Source: Candidatus Poribacteria bacterium (lineage in GTDB: Bacteria > Poribacteria > WGA-4E > WGA-3G). From it: DNA of 32,176 bases. Positions 1 through 7,146 of this stretch are shown here, piece by piece; the first letter of the stretch is position 1; each line of letters begins with the position of its first letter. A model generated the notes under the pieces. It was not told where the DNA came from, did no database searches, and saw only the letters and a program-made list of their open reading frames with translations. The DNA lies in contig JAPPII010000049.1 of the NCBI GenBank assembly GCA_028820845.1, positions 1-32,176 of the forward strand. Direction: 5' to 3'. The position numbers and the translations under genes were made by a program.

Positions 1-57
1 CCCATAGGAACACCCATAACTATTGAATCAAACACTCTTTTGAGAAATATCAGATAG
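1..57 (+). CDS. possible 3' end of a reading frame entering from the left edge
   Basis: Frame 1 is open from the window edge to TAG at 55-57 and reads PIGTPITIESNTLLRNIR. It is too short to identify. It could be the tail of an upstream gene. It could also be the N-terminal part of the small membrane protein that follows, separated from it by a one-base frameshift, since the next frame opens only 1-2 nt later. Nothing but the open frame supports it. Confidence 0.2.
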   Translation, partial: PIGTPITIESNTLLRNIR

Positions 58-58
58 A

Positions 59-394
59 TTGTTATGGTTTGGCGGGGGTTGTCTTCTTGCTGGTACTTCA
101 TTAGTCACATACGGGATAGTAGAGGCTTCTGATACTTTCTCATCTTTTAGCAATGGTGTTTGTCTTTTACCTGTAGTAGGTATTGTTGCCACTTATTTCT
201 ATCAGCCTGTACCACAACCTTCCTTACTCATTGGGAAATCACCAGAATATATAACCGCTTACACAGAAGCTTACAAATCAAAAAGAGCAAGAATTTAAGC
301 ACAATGGGCATCAGCAGGTTGTCTTAGTGGTGGTGTAGTGCTTGGAGTTTTGGTAGTTGGGTTTGCGATCGGACTGGATGCCGCACAAGAGTGA
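59..394 (+). pseudogene. small two-helix membrane protein gene interrupted by an in-frame stop
   Basis: From a TTG at 59 the frame encodes a hydrophobic Gly-rich segment (GGGCLLAGTSLVTYGIV), a Pro-rich linker, then LIGKSPEYITAYTEAYKSKRARI, and stops at TAA 296-298. Reading through that stop in the same frame gives AQWASAGCLSGGVVLGVLVVGF and a clean TGA at 392-394, which is a plausible second membrane helix. A single C-to-T change (CAA to TAA) would explain the interruption. TTG is a poor start without a clear ribosome binding site, and the preceding open frame (1-57) lies in another register, so a 5' frameshift is also possible. Function unknown. The alternative is a genuine 79-residue protein with coincidental downstream coding potential. 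Confidence 0.45.
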
Positions 395-456
395 ATTAGA
401 AGAACAAGAGTTGGCAGTTATTAGAAACAGGCCACACGCTACTCATAAAGGAAAAG

Positions 457-1176
457 ATGCCTGATAAATTTCTATCTACCATCACGCTTTTGATCGTGTT
501 CTTTCTCGCTGATGTGGTCCATGCTACACCGTTAAAAACCCTCTCTTTAAACTTTACGCGCGAATTAACTGAAAATGATAAGACTGAACATATTATAGGC
601 ACGCTCCACTATGATGTAAGGACATCGCGGGTTGTCGTCGAAATTAACCAACCGCTCCAACAAGTAATGGTTGTGAAGGACAATATACTGGAGATTTATT
701 ATCCTATAGACAAACAGGCATTCCGTTTTATATCCCAAGGTCGGGTTCCACTTCCGTTTGTCGAATCTATCATTCACTCTACACAAGCGGAATATGGATT
801 GACGGCAATCGGTTATACTTTAGACCAGCACGATGTTGTTGGTGAAGTGTTGTATACTTATTGGACACCACCTGAAAAGGCGAAAGACGAACTTGGTCGC
901 ATCATCTTGGGGATGCGTGATGACCGACTCATCTCAGCGGAGGTTAAAAACTCGAAAGGGCATATTATCGGTAGGTCTCGCTATGAGAACCACAGCAAGG
1001 TCGGTACAAGTTATATTCCGATGACTATTACCTCCAGTACGTTTGGTGAAAAATCTGAAGTGCTTCAGCGTGAAAAGATCGTCTATAGCAATCCAGAGAT
1101 AAACATGGAAACGTCAAAAACAATGCTGAATTTCGTAATTCCCGAATCTGTAGAGGTTAAAGAGATCAAATGGTAA
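457..1176 (+). CDS. LolA-like periplasmic outer-membrane lipoprotein carrier/sorting protein
   Basis: The 239-residue protein has a typical signal peptide: a short basic start, a hydrophobic stretch TITLLIVFFLADVV, and likely cleavage after VHA near residue 23. The mature part is rich in alternating beta strands, with segments such as GTLHYDVRTSRVVVEINQP and DNILEIYYPIDKQAF. These fit the half-barrel LolA/LolB fold that carries lipoproteins across the periplasm. The ATG is preceded by AAAGGAAAAG, a good ribosome binding site. The stop overlaps the start of yidD by 7 nt, so the two are probably translationally coupled. The family is assigned from fold-like features and length, not from catalytic residues. 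A generic 'outer membrane lipoprotein-sorting protein' is the safest name. Confidence 0.6.
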   Translation: MPDKFLSTITLLIVFFLADVVHATPLKTLSLNFTRELTENDKTEHIIGTLHYDVRTSRVVVEINQPLQQVMVVKDNILEIYYPIDKQAFRFISQGRVPLPFVESIIHSTQAEYGLTAIGYTLDQHDVVGEVLYTYWTPPEKAKDELGRIILGMRDDRLISAEVKNSKGHIIGRSRYENHSKVGTSYIPMTITSSTFGEKSEVLQREKIVYSNPEINMETSKTMLNFVIPESVEVKEIKW

Positions 1177-1613
1177 ATCCCCCCGTCTATCGTATGTTTG
1201 TTACTTTCTGTGTGCACTGTTTGTTGATTGTTATGTTCGTGTCGCCTATGCCTGCCAATGAAGCCGCAGATCTTGCCTTCATGCGCAAGTTTAACCCAAT
1301 AACAACAGAGAAACCTCAAGAAGTTATCCGCTTTAATCCTGAGGAAACGTCGGAATTAAAACTCGCTGCAACGGGGCTGATACGGTTGTATCAGAAATTC
1401 ATCTCAAGTCAGGACGTTCCAGCGTGCGGCTTCTCACCGACCTGTTCGCGTTTCTGTATGGCTTGCATACAGGAGTACGGTCTGGTGCGTGGCATATTTC
1501 TTGCCGCAGATAGGTTGCTTCGGTGCAACGGATCGCAATCAAGGTATTACCATAAAGATGAGGCAACGGGTAAGTACGTTGATCCTGTTTCGGACTATGC
1601 AACGCTAAAATAA
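1170..1613 (+). CDS. yidD: YidD-family membrane protein insertion efficiency factor with exported N-terminal extension
   Basis: Residues about 65-142 match the YidD (DUF37) family: LIRLYQKFISSQ, then CGFSPTCSRF, then a helix ending LAADRLLRCN. The family cysteines are C86, C92 and C119, with additional C96 and C99. YidD assists YidC-dependent membrane protein insertion and is usually about 70-90 residues. This protein has 147, because about 60 residues precede the domain, starting with a hydrophobic signal-like segment (VTFCVHCLLIVMFVSPMPA). The usual GGYDPVP ending is replaced by a spaced YVDPV. The ATG overlaps the upstream LolA-like gene (ATGGTAA), indicating coupling. It is not next to rpmH, rnpA or yidC, the classical context. 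Family assignment is firm. Whether the domain lies outside the membrane, as the N-terminus suggests, is inference. Confidence 0.85.
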   Translation: MVNPPVYRMFVTFCVHCLLIVMFVSPMPANEAADLAFMRKFNPITTEKPQEVIRFNPEETSELKLAATGLIRLYQKFISSQDVPACGFSPTCSRFCMACIQEYGLVRGIFLAADRLLRCNGSQSRYYHKDEATGKYVDPVSDYATLK

Positions 1614-1624
1614 TAAAGAAAGTT

Positions 1625-1668
1625 GGGTTTCACTACGTTCAACCCTATTGAATGCCACACGCGCATTC
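1625..1668. repeat. two small hairpins downstream of yidD
   Basis: In the 78-nt gap after yidD there is GGGTT (1625-1629) pairing with AACCC (1641-1645). It is followed by GAATGC (1650-1655) pairing perfectly with GCATTC (1663-1668) across a 7-nt loop. There is no trailing T-run, so a rho-independent terminator is not clear. They may be transcript-stabilising or processing hairpins, or members of a short palindromic repeat family. Confidence 0.4.
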
Positions 1669-1691
1669 AGTGTTGATTCTCTACGAGCTCT

Positions 1692-2585
1692 ATGAACGCT
1701 ACACAAATACACAAATTCCTGCTCATAGTCTTCCTCGCCAGTACGCTTCTATCTTTCGTATCCGCTGAAGAACCCATTGAATACTATGCCCCTGAAAACG
1801 TCCGTAAATTCGCCGATTTTTTGTATGAACAAGGCGATTACCTCCGCGCCGCAGGTGAATACCAACGCTATCTTTTTTCTCTTTCTGAGGAATTGGAAGA
1901 AAGCGAGCAAATTCGCTATAAGATTGCCCTCTGCTATCGCTTTGCCGGTGAAAATGAACAAGCCATTCGGAATTTTGAGATGCTTTTGCGGTCGCGTCCA
2001 CAGAGCCAATTTGCAAGCCGTGCCTACTATCAGATTGGTGCTACCTATTTTCTGATGGATCAATTTGAACAATCTACGCAATTTCTACGTGAAGCCCTGC
2101 CACACATAACAGATGCACAGCAACACGCCGAAGCCGAGCAACTTATTGGACTCTCGTACCTAATGCAAAAACAGTGGTCTGAAGCGGGTGAGGTCTTCAA
2201 AACATTGCAGGGGTCAGATGTAATCGCCATTAGAGAAAAGGCTTCGGTATATCACGGTTACGCAGAGGCAGGAACGCAGCTACCGAGTCGCAGCCCATTT
2301 TTAGCGGGGGTCCTCTCTACAATTGTCCCCGGGGCAGGACGACTCTATACTGGACGTATCGGTGATGCTCTGAATTCTCTACTCACTATGGGTATAGCAG
2401 GTTGGCAGGCTTACGATGGCTTTCATAGAGATGGAATATCGTCTGCAAAAGGATGGACACTCGGCACGCTCGGTGGCATCTTCTATGTCGGTAACATCTA
2501 CGGTTCTGTGATTTCTGCGCGCGTTTATAACCAAAATGTAGAAGCTGAGTTCTTGGCAACCATATCTGTGGAATTGCCGTATTAA
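1692..2585 (+). CDS. TPR-repeat protein with C-terminal TM2-like membrane domain
   Basis: The 297-residue protein has a signal peptide (IHKFLLIVFLASTLLSFVSA). About four tetratricopeptide units follow (roughly residues 35-185), with pieces such as FADFLYEQGDYLRAAGEYQ, IALCYRFAGENEQAIRNFE and AYYQIGATYFLMDQFEQS. The C-terminal third is hydrophobic and begins LAGVLSTIVPGAGRLYTG, a Pro-Gly-Ala-Gly...Tyr-x-Gly motif seen in TM2/DUF5683-like membrane domains. Two or three helices follow. The protein is probably anchored in the cell envelope with its TPRs exposed for protein-protein contacts. A paralogue with the same domain order lies at 16543-17400. It follows the lolA-like and yidD genes by 78 nt and may belong to their operon, which suggests a role in envelope assembly. 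No enzymatic residues are evident. Confidence 0.7.
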   Translation: MNATQIHKFLLIVFLASTLLSFVSAEEPIEYYAPENVRKFADFLYEQGDYLRAAGEYQRYLFSLSEELEESEQIRYKIALCYRFAGENEQAIRNFEMLLRSRPQSQFASRAYYQIGATYFLMDQFEQSTQFLREALPHITDAQQHAEAEQLIGLSYLMQKQWSEAGEVFKTLQGSDVIAIREKASVYHGYAEAGTQLPSRSPFLAGVLSTIVPGAGRLYTGRIGDALNSLLTMGIAGWQAYDGFHRDGISSAKGWTLGTLGGIFYVGNIYGSVISARVYNQNVEAEFLATISVELPY

Positions 2586-2604
2586 AATGGCTAATTAACT
2601 GTTT

Positions 2605-3969
2605 TTAGTCTATATCGGTTTTGAGAAAAATATCTCCATCGAAATCCGAAATCGAATGACTCGTCTGATGTTGGTTGGTGTTGGTGCTAACAACCGGAAG
2701 GTCAAACGTGACAGTTTGTGACGCGCCACTGCGGTTGTACACTGCCCAACCCTTTGCAAATTCACGGATGAAGATGCCTGTCACCTCGCGGTACTGAACT
2801 GCTTTCTTTTGAATTGGTTGTCCAAGGTCAGCATCCCAGAAGTTGTACCAGTTGTGCAAATGGTCAGAGACAGGAATAGCATTATCATCACCAAAAAGCA
2901 CATACCCGTCAGAGTGGGTCAAACTGAGTGTGGTAATCATACGCATCCACTGCTGGTTTTCTTCACTGTTCCGCTCCTTAACTCTTGTATCAAGATCCCC
3001 CATATAATCCATTACCACGCGCCAACCCTCTAAGCAATTGATTTGTGGCTCCCTCAGATGCCGTTCTGCCCATAGGAGTGTCTCCTCCATCAGCAGCATC
3101 TGCTCAAGGTTATACCCTTTGGCGTATTCCTGCTTGTAACACTCCATAAAGATGCCGTTCACGTAGGATGCGGACTTTGGAATCTGACGCATATTTGCAT
3201 TGACGAGGATTAAGAAGTCTTCACTGACCGCTGCCCGTATTTTGCGCAAGATGGACAATCTCGCCTCTGACTCCGCCTCCCGTGTGAGAATTGTCGCTGA
3301 CCAATCATCAACAGCGATTGGACTGGTCGCATAATCCTCGTTCCACCAATCCAGCATGATTCCGTCAAAAAGATCGGACTTGTCCAAGGCAACGGCTTGC
3401 TTGACCATCAGATTCTGCATATCTGTATTTGTGAAGTCTATGAGGTAACCGAGGACTGCGTCATTTTCGTCTATCTTTTCATCGCCATTTGTGTCTTCAC
3501 CCCAGCCGACGACGGGTTTACCCTCGCTATCTTTAAGCCAATATGGAGAATCTGGCGGGAAATAACCGACCTCCCACCAGTTGTTCACGTCTGTTTCATT
3601 TTCACGCGATACATATCTCGCGTCCCTGTATCGGATTTCAACAAGCAGTAAGAGATTCGGATTTAAATCCCATAACTTCCGTTTTCTTTGACGAGCTGTA
3701 TCCAATTGACTTGGATTTAAATCTGTTGCCAACCCTGAATACGGTTGCGCTTCTGATATATTCCAAGCAATCCTGAGCAGCGTGTAGGGATGCGCAAAAG
3801 CGAGGTCGTGCTGCGCGAGCCGATGAAGTTCATCCATATCTTTCTGATTTTCAGTGCCGTTCCATGCCTGAAAGATGGAAGGGTAATTTCGCTGCGCGTT
3901 TTCAGCATTTACCGTTATTGCACCTAAAATGAGAAGTGCGATAAGATATTGCGTCCGAAATGTTTTCAC
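2605..3969 (-). CDS. secreted putative glycoside-hydrolase-like TIM-barrel protein
   Basis: The 454-residue protein starts with GTG and a signal peptide (YLIALLILGAITVNAE). It has features of barrel-type hypothetical glycosidases (GH114/GHL families): a predicted strand with acidic end FDGIMLDWWNED (D207, E211, D212), preceded by LLLLVEIRYRD and followed by FLILVNANMR and NGIFMECYKQEY. Tryptophan-rich segments (NNWWEVGYFPP) would suit sugar binding. Residues about 159-171 contain DTNGDEKIDENDA, an EF-hand or dockerin-like calcium loop. The C-terminal part (GWAVYNRSGASQTVTFDLP) looks like a beta-sandwich. It lies 18 nt downstream of the LamG gene on the same strand, so they are probably co-transcribed. 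A ribosome binding site AAGGA lies about 12 nt before the GTG. Substrate unknown, and activity is not certain without known catalytic residues. Confidence 0.6.
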   Translation of the reverse strand: MKTFRTQYLIALLILGAITVNAENAQRNYPSIFQAWNGTENQKDMDELHRLAQHDLAFAHPYTLLRIAWNISEAQPYSGLATDLNPSQLDTARQRKRKLWDLNPNLLLLVEIRYRDARYVSRENETDVNNWWEVGYFPPDSPYWLKDSEGKPVVGWGEDTNGDEKIDENDAVLGYLIDFTNTDMQNLMVKQAVALDKSDLFDGIMLDWWNEDYATSPIAVDDWSATILTREAESEARLSILRKIRAAVSEDFLILVNANMRQIPKSASYVNGIFMECYKQEYAKGYNLEQMLLMEETLLWAERHLREPQINCLEGWRVVMDYMGDLDTRVKERNSEENQQWMRMITTLSLTHSDGYVLFGDDNAIPVSDHLHNWYNFWDADLGQPIQKKAVQYREVTGIFIREFAKGWAVYNRSGASQTVTFDLPVVSTNTNQHQTSHSISDFDGDIFLKTDID

Positions 3970-3987
3970 TGTTGCGGATTATCCTTA

Positions 3988-4770
3988 CTATTGTTTGAAG
4001 TCTGACTTCAGTCTTCCCCACGTGAGCGTTAACTTATCCTGCGGTTTGACGGCAAGTACACCTTCAATACCTTTGTCCATGAGCTCTTGAATCTCTTGTT
4101 GGGAGCGCGCAATATTGGAAATCCGCACTTCGTCTATACGGCCGTGGAGAAAGGGCCCCGCTCCGCGTCCGAGCCACAAAACATCGTCGTTCGGGGTGAT
4201 ATTGCCACCGATTTTGCCTTCGCCGTCTAAGACACCGTTGATATAAACCTTGCCTTCACCGGATTTTCCGTCGTAAGTGCCAGCGATATGCACCCACTTC
4301 CGCAACGGCACATCTGTTTTACCTTGAACGACTGCAGGAGCCCAAGCAATCTTATCTGTAGTCATCCGAATTAGGGCCTTCTTGTTGCTCCGCGGTCCCA
4401 CTTTGTAGGCCTTCTCTTTCGTGGCACCTGTACCGCCAGCAGTTGACCATGCCTCAAGATAAATCCACATTTCGACCGTCAGTCCTTCAACGACATCTAA
4501 ACTCTCGCTGTCGGGGATTTCTACAAAATCTCTGGGAGCGTTTCCTCCGAAGACGAGTCCACCACCCGGATTGCCTTCACCCCACTTGGGTCCCATGAGT
4601 TCACCATCATTTCCGTTACCAGAGAGGTCTTTAACAGTTTTCCCCGCACCTGTTTCAAAGGTATACAGTAAAACGGTGTGTTCATCTTGCGCGAGACTGA
4701 GTAATCCATCTCCAGAGGCCAACAAAACAATTAGTGTTACGCAAAACGTCGTGCATATAACATTTTTCAT
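3988..4770 (-). CDS. secreted LamG (concanavalin A-like) domain protein
   Basis: The 260-residue protein has a signal peptide (residues about 1-28, TFCVTLIVLLASGDGLLSLA). One LamG/laminin-G-like jelly-roll domain follows. Hallmarks in order are LLYTFETGAGKTVKDLSGNG, a 'GLTVEMWIYL' strand, RKWVHIAGTYDG, GKVYINGVLDG, and GRIDEVRISNIARSQQEIQEL. Such domains bind carbohydrate or protein and are very abundant in Poribacteria. The last 22 residues (LAVKPQDKLTLTWGRLKSDF...) follow the domain and match the ends of two other proteins in the window (see findings). GAGGAG lies 11 nt upstream of the ATG. It precedes the glycosidase-like gene in the same operon, and its promoter faces away from the GH36-like gene. 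Ligand unknown. Confidence 0.85.
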   Translation of the reverse strand: MKNVICTTFCVTLIVLLASGDGLLSLAQDEHTVLLYTFETGAGKTVKDLSGNGNDGELMGPKWGEGNPGGGLVFGGNAPRDFVEIPDSESLDVVEGLTVEMWIYLEAWSTAGGTGATKEKAYKVGPRSNKKALIRMTTDKIAWAPAVVQGKTDVPLRKWVHIAGTYDGKSGEGKVYINGVLDGEGKIGGNITPNDDVLWLGRGAGPFLHGRIDEVRISNIARSQQEIQELMDKGIEGVLAVKPQDKLTLTWGRLKSDFKQ

Positions 4771-4824
4771 GATAAAATTGTCTCCTCTGTTGAATGTATT
4801 CTTAAGATTTTGAATGTGGTTGAT

Positions 4825-4852
4825 ATTTTATCATGGATACGTCGGGTGTGAA
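4825..4852 (-). promoter_or_regulatory. candidate sigma70 promoter for the LamG/glycosidase-like operon
   Basis: On the minus strand TTCACA (4852-4847) is followed after 16 nt by TAAAAT (4830-4825), about 55 nt upstream of the LamG start codon. Both boxes deviate from consensus, so this is a prediction only. Confidence 0.35.
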
Positions 4853-4923
4853 AGAAAATTTTAATTCGCTACTTAAAAACGAAGCACAACCCATTTTTTC
4901 TAAACAAATTGGGTTTTTATCGG

Positions 4924-4929
4924 TATAAT
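4924..4929 (+). promoter_or_regulatory. candidate -10 box for the GH36-like gene
   Basis: A perfect TATAAT lies 70 nt before the start codon at 4999. The expected -35 window (around 4901, taaaca) is poor, so an activator or a weak promoter is possible. Just upstream, AACCCA (4889-4894) can pair with TGGGTT (4910-4915). Confidence 0.35.
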
Positions 4930-4998
4930 ATAGCAAATGGAATCCGATTTCACACTCGTTTCCAGCACTCAATCCTTAGAATCGAATAGGGGCTTAAT

Positions 4999-7050
4999 AT
5001 GCACTACACATCACAGCAAAATGACTGGCTGGTTCACCCCTTCCGTCAGTCTGCTTCAGTAGAGGAAGCGGACAATCGACTTATTCTCAATAATGGACTT
5101 ATTCGCCGAACATTCGTCACTTCACCTAATTTCACAACAGTTGATTATACCAATCAGATTACCGGTATCAGTCTTCTTCGGGGCATCAAACCAGAGGCGG
5201 TCCTTACGATTGACGGACGCGAATTTGAGGTAGCCGGCTTGAAAGGACAACCCGATTACGCCTATCTTGATTCGGATTGGATTGCGGACTTGGGCAGTGA
5301 CGAGAACGCATTTCAATTTCGCGAGTATCGAATCAGTAAACCTGAAATCCGCTATCCGTGGGTCCGCAGGCGTTCTACGGCACCATCCGTCTATCCACCA
5401 GAGGGCGTAACACTGACGGTTGCGTTTTCATCGCCCCCATCTGTTGACTCCCTTCAGGTTTGCGTACATTATGAATTATATCAAGGCATTCCAGTCTTGT
5501 CCAAATGGATCACTATTCGTAATGAGGGGCAACAACCGATTCAATTGGATGGCTTAAGCTGTGAAATCCTTGCTGTCAATGAGCAGGAGAAGCATCGGTT
5601 ACATGTCGAGAGTGATTATGCCTTCAGTGGAATGGAAACGACACACTGGGGACCGGATGCGGATTACAAGACACAGGTTGATTACCATTATCAGATGCCA
5701 CTCTTGATGACAAGTCGCTATCCACTCGGTCCGGGGGTATCTCTGCAACCGGGAGAAACTTTCAGGAGTTTTCGCACCTTCGAGATTCTGCACGATAGTG
5801 ACGATCGTGAACGAAAAGGACTCGCACGTCGTAAGATGTATCGCGCACTGGCACCACAGGTCACGGAGAATCCGATTCTCATGCACGTTCGGAGTGCCGA
5901 ACCGAACGCGGTACGTTTGGCGATAGATCAGTGTGCCGAAGTCGGATTTGAAATGGTGATTATGACCTTTGGGAGTGGATTCAATATTGAAAGCGAAGAC
6001 CCAGAATACATTACCACAATGAAAGGATTAACCGACTATGCACACAGCAAAGGGATTCAACTCGGTGGTTATACCCTGATGTGTGCTTCGCGGAATGCGG
6101 GTGAAGACTTCAACTGTATTGATCCAGACACAGGGCAGCCCGGAAGTCGGTTTGGACAGAGTGCGTGTCTTGCCAGTGGATGGGCAGACGGCTATTCCCA
6201 GCGAGTGCTGAATTTCATAGACGCAACCGGAATGGATGTCATAGAGACTGATGGTCCCTATCATGGTGATGTTTGTGCTGCAAAGACGCACGAACATCAT
6301 GACAGTTTAGCAGATTCACAGTTGCGCCAGTGGGAAGCGTGTGTACATTTTTACCATGAATGCCGAAAACGCGGTATCTATATCAATTCACCAGATTGGT
6401 ATTACCTCAACGGTTCAAACAAATGCGGTATGGGCTATCGCGAGACGAATTTCAGCTTACCTCGCGAGCGGCAAATTCTAATTGCCCGGCAGAATATCTA
6501 CGATGGAACTTATGAAAAGACACCGAGTATGGGTTGGATGTTCGTCCCCTTGGTGGAGTATCATGGCGGCGGGGCAGCCGCGACATTTGAGCCCCTTTGT
6601 GATCATCTTGATGATTATGAATCGCATTTAGCACAGAACTTCGGCAGTGGCGTGATGGCGTGCTATCGCGGTCCCCGGCTTTTTGACACTGAACAGACCA
6701 AGGTTGTCGTTAAGAAGTGGGTTGACTTCTATAAACAGTATCGTCTAATATTGGATTCTGACCTGATTCACGTACGCCGTCCAGATGGATGCTCCATTGA
6801 TTGTATGCTTCACGTTAATCCGCTGATCACACCTTGTGGACTCGCGATGCTCTATAATCCTACACGGACGGTGAAACAGATCACTTTGAAATTACCCGTC
6901 TATTATACTGGATTATCTGAAGTTGCCGAGATTCGCCAAGAAGAAGGAGCACCTAAACGGTACAAAATTGACCGGAATTACAACGTTGAGATCCCAATTG
7001 AGATGGAAGCAAAAAGCGTTAGTTATCTTATTATTGAATCTGGAGTATGA
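4999..7050 (+). CDS. GH36/clan GH-D-like alpha-galactosidase-type glycoside hydrolase
   Basis: The 683-residue protein has the three-part layout of clan GH-D enzymes. An N-terminal beta-supersandwich covers about residues 1-280 (LILNNGLIRRTF, VHYELYQGIPVLSKWITIRN). A TIM barrel covers about 290-590 (ILMHVRSAEPNAVRLAIDQC, GFEMVIMTFGSGFN, KGIQLGGYTLMC). A C-terminal beta domain follows (LAMLYNPTRTVKQITLKLPV). The segment GMDVIETDGPYHGDVC contains D418 at the place where the family nucleophile ends a barrel strand, but this is a positional guess. No signal peptide is present, unlike its neighbours, so it is predicted cytoplasmic. The ATG follows AGGGG at 7 nt. It probably removes terminal alpha-linked sugars from glycans. 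Exact substrate and family are unproven. Confidence 0.65.
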   Translation: MHYTSQQNDWLVHPFRQSASVEEADNRLILNNGLIRRTFVTSPNFTTVDYTNQITGISLLRGIKPEAVLTIDGREFEVAGLKGQPDYAYLDSDWIADLGSDENAFQFREYRISKPEIRYPWVRRRSTAPSVYPPEGVTLTVAFSSPPSVDSLQVCVHYELYQGIPVLSKWITIRNEGQQPIQLDGLSCEILAVNEQEKHRLHVESDYAFSGMETTHWGPDADYKTQVDYHYQMPLLMTSRYPLGPGVSLQPGETFRSFRTFEILHDSDDRERKGLARRKMYRALAPQVTENPILMHVRSAEPNAVRLAIDQCAEVGFEMVIMTFGSGFNIESEDPEYITTMKGLTDYAHSKGIQLGGYTLMCASRNAGEDFNCIDPDTGQPGSRFGQSACLASGWADGYSQRVLNFIDATGMDVIETDGPYHGDVCAAKTHEHHDSLADSQLRQWEACVHFYHECRKRGIYINSPDWYYLNGSNKCGMGYRETNFSLPRERQILIARQNIYDGTYEKTPSMGWMFVPLVEYHGGGAAATFEPLCDHLDDYESHLAQNFGSGVMACYRGPRLFDTEQTKVVVKKWVDFYKQYRLILDSDLIHVRRPDGCSIDCMLHVNPLITPCGLAMLYNPTRTVKQITLKLPVYYTGLSEVAEIRQEEGAPKRYKIDRNYNVEIPIEMEAKSVSYLIIESGV

Positions 7051-7146
7051 GTTCTCTCTATTTTTTTTGAACAAATTCAGTACTTATCTGCCTAATCTAA
7101 TAGCGGAAGATATAGCGAAAACTTCTAACGATTAGTGAGGAGACAG

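Noticed and set aside
1749-2081. 110-codon minus-strand frame opposite the first TPR gene
   Set aside because: It has no family features or ribosome binding site, and the plus-strand protein is clearly a TPR membrane protein.
4889-4920. AACCCA/TGGGTT hairpin followed by TTTTAT as an intrinsic terminator
   Set aside because: It lies between two divergent genes, the stem is only 6 bp with a 15-nt loop, and no transcript is expected to end there.
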